Below are positions 49,822 to 58,996 of a DNA stretch of 64,000 nt, piece after piece. Made by a program: the position numbers and the translations under genes. Each line of letters starts with the position of its first letter. The stretch's first letter is position 1. Source of the DNA: Clostridiales bacterium (GTDB lineage: Bacteria > Bacillota > Clostridia > Christensenellales > Borkfalkiaceae); assembly GCA_015055865.1 (NCBI GenBank), contig SVHK01000002.1:24308-88307 (forward strand). Direction: 5' to 3'. The notes under the pieces are model-generated. The model was not told where the DNA came from. It saw nothing but the letters and a program-made list of their open reading frames with translations, and ran no database searches.

Positions 49822-51249
49822 ATGTACGACGTAATCGTGATAGGTGGCGGAGTTATCGGCGGACTTATTTTACGGGAATTGTCCCGTTACCGCTTAAACG
49901 CTTGTTTGGTAGAAAAAGAAGAAGACGTATGTATGGGGCAAAGCAGGGCGAATAGCGGTATCGTGCACGCCGGTTACGATGCGGTTGAAGGCACGTTAAA
50001 GGCGAAGTTTAACGTGCTTGGCAATAAAATGATGGAAAAGGTAACGAAAGAGTTAGGCGTAAAATACGTAAACAACGGCTCGCTCGTCGTAGCGTTTTCC
50101 GACAATGAAATGCAAACGCTTGACCAGCTTAAACGTCGTGGTGAAAATAACGGAGTAGAACGGTTAGAGATTATTGGAAAAGAAAAGCTTAAAAGTCTTG
50201 AGCCCAATATATCCGATAACGCGGTTGGGGCGTTATACGCACCCACCGGTGGGATTGTTTGTCCTTACGAGCTCACGATTAGCGCGATTGGTAACGCGAT
50301 GGATAACGGTGCATCGCTCGTTTGTGGGTTTGAAGTGGAAAAAATAGAAAAGACTTCGAACGGATTGGTTTTGAAATCTACGAACGGCGAAGAGTTAAGC
50401 GCGAAAGTGGTTATAAACTGTGCTGGGATTAATAGCGGAAAGATTGCGAAAACGGTAGGCGACGAGATTGAAATTGGCGGTAGACGCGGTCAATATATAT
50501 TGCTTGATAGAGAAAGCGGAGATTTCGTTAACCATACGTTATTCTTTACGCCAACGAAGAAAGGCAAGGGAATACTCGTTTCTCAAACGGTGGATAAAAA
50601 TATTATTTTAGGTCCTACGGCGGAAGAAATTGAAGACGGGAACGTAGAAACGACGGCGGAAGGGCTGTCTTCCGTCATTGAAAAAGCCAATGAAATGTGT
50701 AAAAACGTACCGCTGTACAATACGATTACTTCGTTTGCAGGGACTAGAGCTTATTCCAATAAGCACGATTTCATTTTAGAAGAAAGCAAAACGACGGACG
50801 GCGTTATTCATTGCGCCGGGATTGAGTCGCCGGGACTTACTTCCGCGCCTGCGATTGCCGAATACGTAGTCGGGGAATTGGTTGCTAAAAAGCTTGAATT
50901 GATTAAAAAGAGCGATTTTAATCCCGTTCGTAAACCCGATTATTTCTTTAAAAATTTAAGCAACGAAGAAAAGAACGAAATCATTAAAGCGGACAAATCT
51001 TACGGTCGTATCGTATGTCGTTGCGAGCAAATCACGGAAGGGGAAATCATTCGCGCGATTCGTGAAAATCCCCCTGCGAGAAATATCGACGCCGTAAAAC
51101 GTCGTACTCGCGCGGGTATGGGTAGATGTCAAGGCGGTTTTTGTCAACCGTACGTTGCAGAATTGATAGCAAAGGAATTGAATATTCCGCTTGAAGAAGT
51201 AACCAAGAGCGGAAAAGGTTCGCGCTTATTAAGGGGGAAAACGAAATGA
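49822..51249 (+). CDS. NAD(P)/FAD-dependent oxidoreductase, GlpA-like glycerol-3-phosphate dehydrogenase with BFD-type [2Fe-2S] domain
   Basis: DVIVIGGGVIGGLILREL; C-terminal CRCEQITEGEIIRAI...RCQGGFC. Confidence 0.9.
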   Translation: MYDVIVIGGGVIGGLILRELSRYRLNACLVEKEEDVCMGQSRANSGIVHAGYDAVEGTLKAKFNVLGNKMMEKVTKELGVKYVNNGSLVVAFSDNEMQTLDQLKRRGENNGVERLEIIGKEKLKSLEPNISDNAVGALYAPTGGIVCPYELTISAIGNAMDNGASLVCGFEVEKIEKTSNGLVLKSTNGEELSAKVVINCAGINSGKIAKTVGDEIEIGGRRGQYILLDRESGDFVNHTLFFTPTKKGKGILVSQTVDKNIILGPTAEEIEDGNVETTAEGLSSVIEKANEMCKNVPLYNTITSFAGTRAYSNKHDFILEESKTTDGVIHCAGIESPGLTSAPAIAEYVVGELVAKKLELIKKSDFNPVRKPDYFFKNLSNEEKNEIIKADKSYGRIVCRCEQITEGEIIRAIRENPPARNIDAVKRRTRAGMGRCQGGFCQPYVAELIAKELNIPLEEVTKSGKGSRLLRGKTK

Positions 51250-52496
51250 AAAAGAATTACGATATCGTCGTGATTGGCGGAGGCCCTGCAGGGCTTGCGG
51301 CGGCAATTTCCGCTTACGATAAAGGCGTAAAAGATATTCTCGTTTTGGAACGGGAAGAAAGAACGGGCGGTATTTTAAACCAATGTATCCATAACGGGTT
51401 CGGCTTAACAAGATTTAAAGAAAGTTTGTCCGGTCCTGAATATTCGGCTCGTTTCGTGGACGAAGTTGAAAAAAGAGAAATTGAAGTACTCGTCAAAACG
51501 ACGGTCGTTTCCGTTAGCAGGGATAAGATGATTACTGCGATTAACGAAGACGAAGGCGTGTTTAGCGTTCAAGCAAAAGCAATTGTACTTGCAATGGGGT
51601 GTAGAGAACGTAGTAAAGGCGCTTTGAATATAGCAGGTACGCGTCCAGCAGGGTTATATTCAGCGGGAACGGCGCAAAAATACGTAAATATAAAGGGTTA
51701 TTTGCCGGGTAAAGAAGTCGTTATTTTGGGCTCTGGCGATATAGGATTGATTATGGCGCGCCGAATGACGCTTGAAGGCGCGAAAGTACACGCAGTATGC
51801 GAAATTATGCCCTATTCAAGCGGTTTGAAACGGAATATCGTACAATGTTTGGACGATTTCGGGATTCCCCTTTATTTGAATCATACCATTACGAAAATTG
51901 AAGGAAAAGAGCGGGTAACGGGCGTGGAAATTTCTCAAGTTGACGAGAATAAAAAACCGATTAAAGGCACGGAGCGCCATTTTGATTGCGATACCGTACT
52001 TTTCTCCGTCGGCTTAATCCCTGAAAACGAACTTACCAAAAGCGCAGGTGTACCCCTTTCTCCCCGTACCCGTGGCGCAATCGTCTATCAAAACCGCGAA
52101 ACGCTCGTGGACGGAATTTTTGCGTGCGGTAACGTATTACAAGTACACGACCTTGTCGATTTTGTTTCCGAAGAATCGGAAATGGCAGGCGTAGGCGCGG
52201 CGGAATTTATTTTGAACGGCTCGAAAGAACGCGACGTAATCGAATGTACGAACGGCAAGAACGTGAGTTACGTGTTACCGCAAAAAATTGATAGAAATAT
52301 CCAAGGCAACGTAAAACTTTTCTTCCGCGTAACGAATACGTTTAGAGATTGTACGATTAAAGGTACGAGCAACGGCAAAGTAATTTTTGAACGCAAAAAG
52401 CGGATAGCAGTTCCTGGTGAAATGGAGACGGTATTGCTTACGGAAAGCAAACTCAAAGAAATCGACGGCGAAATTACGCTTTCGTTGGAGGTGTAA
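51246..52496 (+). CDS. FAD-dependent (pyridine nucleotide-disulfide) oxidoreductase, GlpB-locus type
   Basis: DIVVIGGGPAGLAAAISAYDKGVKDILVLEREERTGGILNQCIHNGFG. Confidence 0.92.
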   Translation: MKKNYDIVVIGGGPAGLAAAISAYDKGVKDILVLEREERTGGILNQCIHNGFGLTRFKESLSGPEYSARFVDEVEKREIEVLVKTTVVSVSRDKMITAINEDEGVFSVQAKAIVLAMGCRERSKGALNIAGTRPAGLYSAGTAQKYVNIKGYLPGKEVVILGSGDIGLIMARRMTLEGAKVHAVCEIMPYSSGLKRNIVQCLDDFGIPLYLNHTITKIEGKERVTGVEISQVDENKKPIKGTERHFDCDTVLFSVGLIPENELTKSAGVPLSPRTRGAIVYQNRETLVDGIFACGNVLQVHDLVDFVSEESEMAGVGAAEFILNGSKERDVIECTNGKNVSYVLPQKIDRNIQGNVKLFFRVTNTFRDCTIKGTSNGKVIFERKKRIAVPGEMETVLLTESKLKEIDGEITLSLEV

Positions 52497-52497
52497 G

Positions 52498-52848
52498 GTG
52501 GAAGTGAAAAAATTAACGTGTATAGAATGTCCAATCGGTTGCGATTTGGAAGTAACGCTTGAGAACGGAAAAGTTCTTTCCGTAACGGGCAATTCCTGTC
52601 CGCGCGGAAAACTTTACGCGGAAAACGAAGTCGTATGCCCCAAACGCGTCGTGACTTCGTCCGTTCGCGCTATTAGTGGCGAAATGGTTTCAGTGAAAAC
52701 GGATAATCCCGTTCCAAAATCGGAAATTTTTGAAGTAATGAAAAAAATTAACGCCGTAAATTGCAAATTGCCCGTTAAAATCGGTCAAGTACTTTTAGAA
52801 AATATTTCCGACGGCGTGAATCTTGTCGTAACGACGAATATGGAGTGA
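52498..52848 (+). CDS. DUF1667 domain-containing protein
   Basis: LTCIECPIGCDLEVTLENGKVLSVTGNSCPRGKLYAENEVVCPKRVVTSSVRA; GTG start at 52498 inferred. Confidence 0.88.
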   Translation: MEVKKLTCIECPIGCDLEVTLENGKVLSVTGNSCPRGKLYAENEVVCPKRVVTSSVRAISGEMVSVKTDNPVPKSEIFEVMKKINAVNCKLPVKIGQVLLENISDGVNLVVTTNME

Positions 52849-52853
52849 AAACA

Positions 52854-53498
52854 ATGAAAGACTATTTTGGCGTAGAAATTTCGCCCTTAAAAACAAAAAG
52901 GCTTTTTCTTTTTGATATGGACGGTACGATTTATTTAGGCAATAAATTGTTTGACGGTGTAAAAGATTTACTCTTAAAAATCGAAAAAGATGGGGGTAGG
53001 TACGTGTTTATCACGAACAATTCTTCCCGTTCCGTGAAAGACTACGTAAAAAAATTAAAAAATATGGGGATAGAAACGGGAGAAGAGAACTTTTTTACAT
53101 CCACGCAAGCTACCACACTTATCTTCAAGGAAAAGTTTGGGAAAGAGCTTATTTACGTGCAAGGCACGAAATCGTTCGTTAAAGAACTTAAAAAGAACGG
53201 TTTAAACGTAACGACGAGATATACGACGAACGCCAAAGCGATTTTGGTTGCTTACGATAATGAATTGACGAGCAAAAAGATGAGTATAACTTGTCAAATG
53301 CTTGGTCAGGATTTACCTTATTACGCAACGAACCCCGATTGGGTTTGTCCCGTATCGTTCGGGTACGTGCCCGATTGCGGTTCAATGTGTTTCGGTTATG
53401 AAAAAGCGACGGGTAAAACCCCCGTTTATATCGGTAAACCCCAACCGACGATGATTTTCGAAGTGATGAAAAAATATTGGCTACGTCACATCACATAG
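52854..53498 (+). CDS. HAD-superfamily hydrolase (NagD-like), apparently C-terminally truncated
   Basis: LFDMDGTIYLGNKLFDGV, FITNNSSRSV, YIGKPQPTMIFEVMKKYW then stop; motif IV (GDRL.TDI-type) missing. Confidence 0.8.
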   Translation: MKDYFGVEISPLKTKRLFLFDMDGTIYLGNKLFDGVKDLLLKIEKDGGRYVFITNNSSRSVKDYVKKLKNMGIETGEENFFTSTQATTLIFKEKFGKELIYVQGTKSFVKELKKNGLNVTTRYTTNAKAILVAYDNELTSKKMSITCQMLGQDLPYYATNPDWVCPVSFGYVPDCGSMCFGYEKATGKTPVYIGKPQPTMIFEVMKKYWLRHIT

Positions 53499-53574
53499 TT
53501 GAATTTTTCTCGCAAACCACCAAAAATAATTTTAGTGTAAATCAATCATTTTCCGTGACATAACATAAAATTTA

Positions 53575-53602
53575 AAACCGACCGCGCGGTCGGTTTTTTT
53601 AT
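53575..53602 (+). terminator. rho-independent terminator
   Basis: AAACCGACCGCGCGGTCGGTTTTTTT. Confidence 0.85.
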
Positions 53603-53717
53603 GCGCAAAAAATTTCTTTCAATCGCTTGAAATATTTAAGAGTTTGTTGTATAATAAAATTGCTTAATATATCAAGTCGGCATATATTATAGTAGTTTTA
53701 ATTTTTAGGGGAATGAT

Positions 53718-54323
53718 ATGAAAAAAATTATAACCATAAGTCGGGAATTTGGTAGCGGTGGCCATTCGTTGGGCGAATTAGTGGCGAAAAAATTAAATAT
53801 CCCTTTTTACGACCAAGAACTCATTGAACGCGCGGTAGAAAAAACGGGTTTTTCTCGTGAATTTATACAAGAAGCAGGCGAATATGCGTCGTCAACGAGT
53901 AAACTCTTGTTTAATATGACTTTGTCTTCGGCGTATTCGTCGGTGGGTTTGCCGTCTAATTACGACAAGATTTATTCGGCTCAAAATTCCATTATAAAAA
54001 GCATAGCCGAAGAAGGTCCGTGCGTAATCGTAGGGCGTTGCGCCGATTACGTTTTGCGTGATAGAGAAGATTGCTTAAACGTATTCGTTTACGCAGATAA
54101 AGAATACCGTAAAAAGCACGTATTGGAGCGCTACGGCGAAGACTTGAAAAAATCTATAGAAAAACGCTTGGAAGAAAAGGACAAAAAACGCAGTCTATAT
54201 TATAAACATTATACTGGTATGGATTGGGGCGACTCAAGGAATTATCATTTTACCGTCAATACGGGCGTAGTCGGATTGGAACGGGCGGCGAATTGGATAG
54301 TAGAACTTTTTAAAGAAGAATAA
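53718..54323 (+). CDS. cytidylate kinase-like family protein
   Basis: ITISREFGSGGHSLGELVAKKLNIPFYDQELIERA; GRCADYVL. Confidence 0.92.
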   Translation: MKKIITISREFGSGGHSLGELVAKKLNIPFYDQELIERAVEKTGFSREFIQEAGEYASSTSKLLFNMTLSSAYSSVGLPSNYDKIYSAQNSIIKSIAEEGPCVIVGRCADYVLRDREDCLNVFVYADKEYRKKHVLERYGEDLKKSIEKRLEEKDKKRSLYYKHYTGMDWGDSRNYHFTVNTGVVGLERAANWIVELFKEE

Positions 54324-54436
54324 CTTGAAAACGGAGCAACGCTCCGTTTTTTTGTTTGCTTTTCGGGTTAAGTAGGCTTGACAAATTTTACTATAAGGTC
54401 TATAATACTTACAATGACTTTCTAAGGAGCTTTTTG

Positions 54437-55024
54437 ATGAAAAATCAAATACAAGAAAAAAGCGAGAAAAAGTGGAAAGGTGGACTTTTAGAGCTTTTTT
54501 GGTCGTTTTTTAAAATAGGCTTGTTTACGTTTGGTGGCGGTTACGCAATGATACCGCTTATCCAAAAAGAAGCGGTCGAGAGCAAGAAATGGATTTCCGA
54601 CGACGATATTTTGGAGATTATCGCAATAGCGGAATCTACGCCCGGTCCAATCGCGATTAATTCCGCGACGTTCGTCGGTTACCGTGTCCGTGGTTTTTGG
54701 GGTTCGTTTTTTGCAACGCTGGGCGTGGTTATGCCGTCGTTTTTGATTATTTTAACGATTGCGTTCGTGCTGAAAGAATTTCAATCTATTGCCGTGGTAA
54801 AATACGCGTTTTGGGGGATTCGCGCAGGCGTTCTCGCGCTTATTTTTAAAGCCGTCGTCAATATGTATAAAAAATCCAAAAAGAATTTGTTTTCGCATAT
54901 CGTAATGTTTTCGGCATTTTTCATCGTTGCGTTCTTTAACGTGAACGTAATTTTCGTGATTATCGGGTGCGCGCTTGCCGGCTTAATTTCCGCGCTCGTT
55001 GCCGAAAGGAGGGCGAAAAAATGA
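54437..55024 (+). CDS. chrA: chromate transporter, N-half
   Basis: FKIGLFTFGGGYAMIPLIQ, AESTPGPIAINSATFVGY; start refined to 54437. Confidence 0.92.
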   Translation: MKNQIQEKSEKKWKGGLLELFWSFFKIGLFTFGGGYAMIPLIQKEAVESKKWISDDDILEIIAIAESTPGPIAINSATFVGYRVRGFWGSFFATLGVVMPSFLIILTIAFVLKEFQSIAVVKYAFWGIRAGVLALIFKAVVNMYKKSKKNLFSHIVMFSAFFIVAFFNVNVIFVIIGCALAGLISALVAERRAKK

Positions 55025-55617
55025 TATATTTAACCCTTTTTTGGACTTTTTTCAAAATCGGCTTGTTTACGTTCGGTGGCGGTTACGCAATGATACCGCT
55101 TATCCAAGACGCCGTGTTTACGAATAATTGGATAACGGGCGAAGAATTTATCAACTTTATCGCCGTCAGCGAGAGTACGCCTGGACCTTTTGCGATTAAT
55201 ATGGCGACTTACGTTGGCTCGCAAGTAGCCGGCGCGGACGGGGTTTTTGCAGGGATTTTAGGGGCTGGTTGCGCAACTCTTGGCGTCGTTACGCCGTCGT
55301 TTGTGATTATTTTGCTCGTCGCGAAGTGCTTTGATAAATTCCGTAACCATAAAATCGTTGCAGGCTGTATGAAAGGTTTAAAGCCTGCCGTCGTAGGCTT
55401 AATTGCCGCGGCTATGCTTTCAATTGGTAAAACCGTACTTTTCCCCAACGGTTTTTCTTGGGAAGTATTTACAAACGCGCCCATATATTTGTCTTTGGCT
55501 ATTTTTGCTATTATGACGGTTTTGGCGTTTAAAAAAACTCATCCGATTGTAATCGTTTGTATCTCGGCGGTAATCGGTATTACAGTCGGGCTTTTATTGC
55601 CTTTGCCTATCGTTTAA
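55021..55617 (+). CDS. chrA: chromate transporter, C-half
   Basis: Same motifs; ATG 55021 overlaps the upstream stop. Confidence 0.92.
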   Translation: MIYLTLFWTFFKIGLFTFGGGYAMIPLIQDAVFTNNWITGEEFINFIAVSESTPGPFAINMATYVGSQVAGADGVFAGILGAGCATLGVVTPSFVIILLVAKCFDKFRNHKIVAGCMKGLKPAVVGLIAAAMLSIGKTVLFPNGFSWEVFTNAPIYLSLAIFAIMTVLAFKKTHPIVIVCISAVIGITVGLLLPLPIV

Positions 55618-55689
55618 CGCAAGTCAAGGCGTTTTAGCGAAAATTTTTATAAAAAATTATAAAAAAACAAAAAAAAATTTGTAAAATAC

Positions 55690-55718
55690 TTGACGAACGA
55701 GTGTTAAAATATTATAAT
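55690..55718 (+). promoter_or_regulatory. sigma-A type promoter TTGACG-17 bp-TATAAT
   Basis: -35 55690-55695, -10 55713-55718, upstream of the TasA-like gene. Confidence 0.75.
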
Positions 55719-55741
55719 AAGATTACAATTAAGAAAATTTT

Positions 55742-55779
55742 TAACGGGTGCGCCCGTTAGTGTTTGCATAACAAACACT
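55742..55779 (+). promoter_or_regulatory. two back-to-back hairpins in the 5' leader of the TasA-like gene
   Basis: TAACGGG-TGCG-CCCGTTA (55742-55759) immediately followed by GTGTTTG-CATAA-CAAACAC (55760-55778). Confidence 0.75.
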
Positions 55780-55819
55780 GATAAAAGATTTTAATTGAAA
55801 AAAAGGAGATTTTTTAGCT

Positions 55820-56419
55820 ATGAAAAAATTAAGTATGGTTATGGCAGCAGCTATGTGTTTGACCGTTGGTGGCGTTTATGCGGCTTGGACTTATGGTGAA
55901 AATGCAAACGTTACGAATGCAACTCAACACTTGACTGTTAATCTTACAACTGCTCAAGACGCAACCACGAAAGGCGGTATTTCATTAAGTGGTGGTATGA
56001 CTTTAGATATTGACCAAGCAGATGCTCAATATCACGCAAAATGGGGTAATAATACCCAAGGAACGGTAACGGTTACGTTTACGCCCACGGATATTTCCGT
56101 AACGCAAATTGAGCTTCAATATACGGTCGCTATGAATTTTGATACGTATGACCACGATAACAATCCTGAAACGGCAGAAATTGAGGTGTTTAAATTTATA
56201 AACAATGCAGTTACTACGACGTCGTTCGGCGTACATCAACTTACTGGATCAGCTTGTTCTCACGATATAGCGGTTAATGCTGTTACTGGCTTGATTGAAT
56301 TTAATCAAGACTTTGTTTTAACCTCGAAAGCTGAACACGCAAGATTCAATACCTGGTTGACGCAACAAGCGAATGCAGACAAAGGTATCTCCATCGTTGT
56401 AAGCGAAGTAACGGCTTAA
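55820..56419 (+). CDS. TasA/CalY-like secreted fibre or matrix protein candidate
   Basis: Signal peptide GGVYAAWTYGENANVTN; beta-rich secreted protein next to a SipW-like signal peptidase. Confidence 0.55.
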   Translation: MKKLSMVMAAAMCLTVGGVYAAWTYGENANVTNATQHLTVNLTTAQDATTKGGISLSGGMTLDIDQADAQYHAKWGNNTQGTVTVTFTPTDISVTQIELQYTVAMNFDTYDHDNNPETAEIEVFKFINNAVTTTSFGVHQLTGSACSHDIAVNAVTGLIEFNQDFVLTSKAEHARFNTWLTQQANADKGISIVVSEVTA

Positions 56420-56452
56420 TAATAATTACAATTATAAATTTGGTAAATAATT

Positions 56453-56490
56453 CCTATAACCCGCTCTGCTTTGCAGAAGTGGGTTATAGG
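56453..56490 (+). terminator. strong intergenic stem-loop between TasA-like and SipW-like genes (attenuator/processing site candidate)
   Basis: CCTATAACCC...GGGTTATAGG with inner TCTGC-TTT-GCAGA; followed by TTTTAG. Confidence 0.7.
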
Positions 56491-56510
56491 TTTTAGCATA
56501 CTGTAAGGAA

Positions 56511-57812
56511 ATGGAAGGTTTTGAACTTTACGTTTTCTTTCTTTGCTTAATTGTTTTTACAGCTTTAACCACGCTATTCACTATTTTTACTGTCTGGATA
56601 GTGCGGTTATTAATAAGACTAATTCGGCACGGAGTAGAAGACGAGAAAATAAAAACTGAATATTATAAAGTGCAATGCAAATGCAAGTGCGGTGGGAATT
56701 GTTTCTCGGGAATTTTCGATAAGATTATTTCCGCGCTTTTTTGCGTTCTTTTTATTGGAGTTTTCTTATTCTCGTTAGGCTTAAGTTTGAGCGAAGAAAA
56801 AATGGTTGGCGACGTACCCGTAATGCGCGTGGTACAAAGCGGTTCGATGTCGAAAAAGTATGAAAAGAATACTTATTTGTTCGATAACGATTTGAACGAC
56901 CAAATTCAAACGTTTGATATTATCGTTACGGAAAAATTGCCCGACGAAAAGGATTTAAAGCTTTACGATATCGTCGTTTACGAAGTGGACGATACGCTCG
57001 TCGTACATAGAATTGTAAAAATCGAAGAACCGAACAAAACGCATCCCGATTGCAGATGGTTTACCTTGCAAGGGGATAACGTGCAATATCCCGATAAAAC
57101 GCCCGTATTGTATTCGCAGATGATAGCGATTTATAACGGCGTTCGGATTCCGTATATCGGTTCGTTCGTGTCCTTTATGCAATCGCCTGCAGGGTATCTT
57201 TGTATTTTATTGATTGTGTTCGGAACGATAGCTATTCCCGTCGTGGAAAAGATTTTGGAAAAGGAACGAGAAAAACGGTTGATTGCGATTGGCGAATTGC
57301 CGAGCGAAGGCGAACGTTTAAGCGAATGGCAACCGCCTAAAAAGGAAGAAGTTCCTACTATTAAAGTCGAACCCGTGCTCGCGATAGAGAACGCGCCTGC
57401 GCAAAAAGTAGAGAAACCGTCTGCGCCTAAAGTTATAGAAGTAGAAAAACCCACGCCTAAACCTACGGTTAAGAGCGTTCCTGCGCCTACGCGCGTAAAA
57501 GTGGAATCGGAGCTTGTGAAAAAGGTAAAAGGCGGATTCGTCAGTCAAGAAAAGCCTACTACGAAAGAATCTTCTAAGCGTAGCACGTGCGATTGGTTTT
57601 ACGATACGTTAACGGCGGAAGAAAAGGGCGAGTTTATCAAGCTTTTCGTATTTAAAGAACTTGGCGGGGTTTCCAAACTCCCTGCTTACGTTATCGGTGG
57701 AAACAATTACGTATTTTTCCGCTGTTTCTTTATGAGTATAAACGCATATAGGGGGCGTATTTCCGAGAATTTGCTTAATAAAATGGAGCAATACTGTATC
57801 AAGAAGTTTTAA
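56511..57812 (+). CDS. SipW-like (ER-type) signal peptidase I with Pro-rich linker and C-terminal domain of unknown function
   Basis: VMRVVQSGSMSKKY (Ser), DIVVYEVDDTLVVHRIVK (His), second TM, then P/K/E-rich linker and STCDWFYDTLTAEEKGEFIKLFVFKEL... Confidence 0.85.
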   Translation: MEGFELYVFFLCLIVFTALTTLFTIFTVWIVRLLIRLIRHGVEDEKIKTEYYKVQCKCKCGGNCFSGIFDKIISALFCVLFIGVFLFSLGLSLSEEKMVGDVPVMRVVQSGSMSKKYEKNTYLFDNDLNDQIQTFDIIVTEKLPDEKDLKLYDIVVYEVDDTLVVHRIVKIEEPNKTHPDCRWFTLQGDNVQYPDKTPVLYSQMIAIYNGVRIPYIGSFVSFMQSPAGYLCILLIVFGTIAIPVVEKILEKEREKRLIAIGELPSEGERLSEWQPPKKEEVPTIKVEPVLAIENAPAQKVEKPSAPKVIEVEKPTPKPTVKSVPAPTRVKVESELVKKVKGGFVSQEKPTTKESSKRSTCDWFYDTLTAEEKGEFIKLFVFKELGGVSKLPAYVIGGNNYVFFRCFFMSINAYRGRISENLLNKMEQYCIKKF

Positions 57813-57830
57813 TTAAAAAAGGGTGGGGAA

Positions 57831-58460
57831 ATGAGATTGAGATTATTCCCTATGCTTTTAGGGATTATGGCAATAATAGGAAGTGGCGTTATCGCCACGT
57901 GGGAGTATGCAAGCGGACCCGTCGAACCGACTGCGCCGTATCCGATAGATATTACTTTGTACGTATTCGATTATCCGCCCGAAGAAGTTTTACCTGACGA
58001 TGAAGAGGCGAGTAGTATAGACGAAAACCATTTAACGCTTATAAACAACGTTTTATATGAAATAGATTACGGGCTCAATGCAACAAAGAAACCGATTATA
58101 CATAATTATTTGGAAAAATCTGGTGACGTTGTATATTGCGAGCAAAAGACTACGCAAGGGCTATTAAGAAAGTTATTATTGAATAATACGGATGCGGAAA
58201 ATTTACTGTTCCAAGTAGAGTGTGTAAAGAAAACGGGAAACTATACGGGCGAATACGTTATTTACACCTATTCGAGTAATTCAAAAACGTTTTATAAAGG
58301 GAACGTAATTACGGTATATAAAACGATAGTGCGTAGTGATGATAACGGTGCGTGGAACGCGTATGCGAGTTATTGCGGCGAGGCGGAAGTAGTAGAAGTA
58401 AGCTTGAAAAATCAAACGTTGTTAGGAATAGATTCTTCAAAGTGGAAGGTCGTTAAATAA
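57831..58460 (+). CDS. hypothetical secreted protein, candidate second SipW-like substrate
   Basis: Short hydrophobic leader ending GVIATWEYASGP, resembling YAAWTYGENA of the TasA-like protein. Confidence 0.5.
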   Translation: MRLRLFPMLLGIMAIIGSGVIATWEYASGPVEPTAPYPIDITLYVFDYPPEEVLPDDEEASSIDENHLTLINNVLYEIDYGLNATKKPIIHNYLEKSGDVVYCEQKTTQGLLRKLLLNNTDAENLLFQVECVKKTGNYTGEYVIYTYSSNSKTFYKGNVITVYKTIVRSDDNGAWNAYASYCGEAEVVEVSLKNQTLLGIDSSKWKVVK

Positions 58461-58477
58461 GTTATAAGAACAAATTA

Positions 58478-58522
58478 AAAATCCCCGAGCATTATGTTTT
58501 GCATAGAGCTCGGGATTTTATT
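58478..58522 (+). terminator. rho-independent terminator
   Basis: AATCCCCGAGC...GCTCGGGATTTT. Confidence 0.8.
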
Positions 58523-58667
58523 TAGCCAAGACCGTATAATCCGAATTAGCCCAAAATCATCTTAAAATCTTTCGATTTTATCACTCAAAATCTTGGTTTG
58601 GATTACAATGACTTGGATAGGTAAGCAGAAAGAATAAGAAAAATTGTAAAGTAAAAAGTTATGGTAT

Positions 58668-58734
58668 AAAACGAAACGAGCATTTATGCGTTGCGCATAA
58701 ATGCTCGTTTCTGGTGCACCTTCAGGGACTCGAA
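58668..58734. repeat. left att-like direct repeat (67 bp), includes 23-nt tRNA-Lys 3' remnant at 58712-58734
   Basis: Identical to 63640-63706. Confidence 0.95.
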
Positions 58735-58935
58735 GCCGTTTTAACAACGGCGAAAATGCCTTTATTTCTTTAGTTATAAGGCATTCCTTACCCCAAAGTT
58801 TGCCCCAAAACAAAAAAAATACTAATAAAACAAAATATCATTTTTTTTTGATAGTTTAATGGTTTGAGTTTGTAATCGAGCGTGCATACGCTCGATTTTT
58901 TATAAGGGTTTGGTAAAAAGAATATTGATTAAAAT

Positions 58936-58987
58936 ATTGCTAAAATAATAGCAATCTATTGACAAATAGAAAATAATATGCTAAAAT
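58936..58987 (+). promoter_or_regulatory. hipB promoter with candidate operator
   Basis: Inverted repeat ATTGCTA-N6-TAGCAAT (58936-58955) just upstream of TTGACA (58959-58964) - 17 bp - TAAAAT (58982-58987). Confidence 0.6.
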
Positions 58988-58996
58988 ATTGGCACT

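Noticed and set aside
58562-58813. Minus-strand 83-aa ORF over the left att repeat
   Set aside because: Reads through the tRNA remnant and terminator; not a plausible protein
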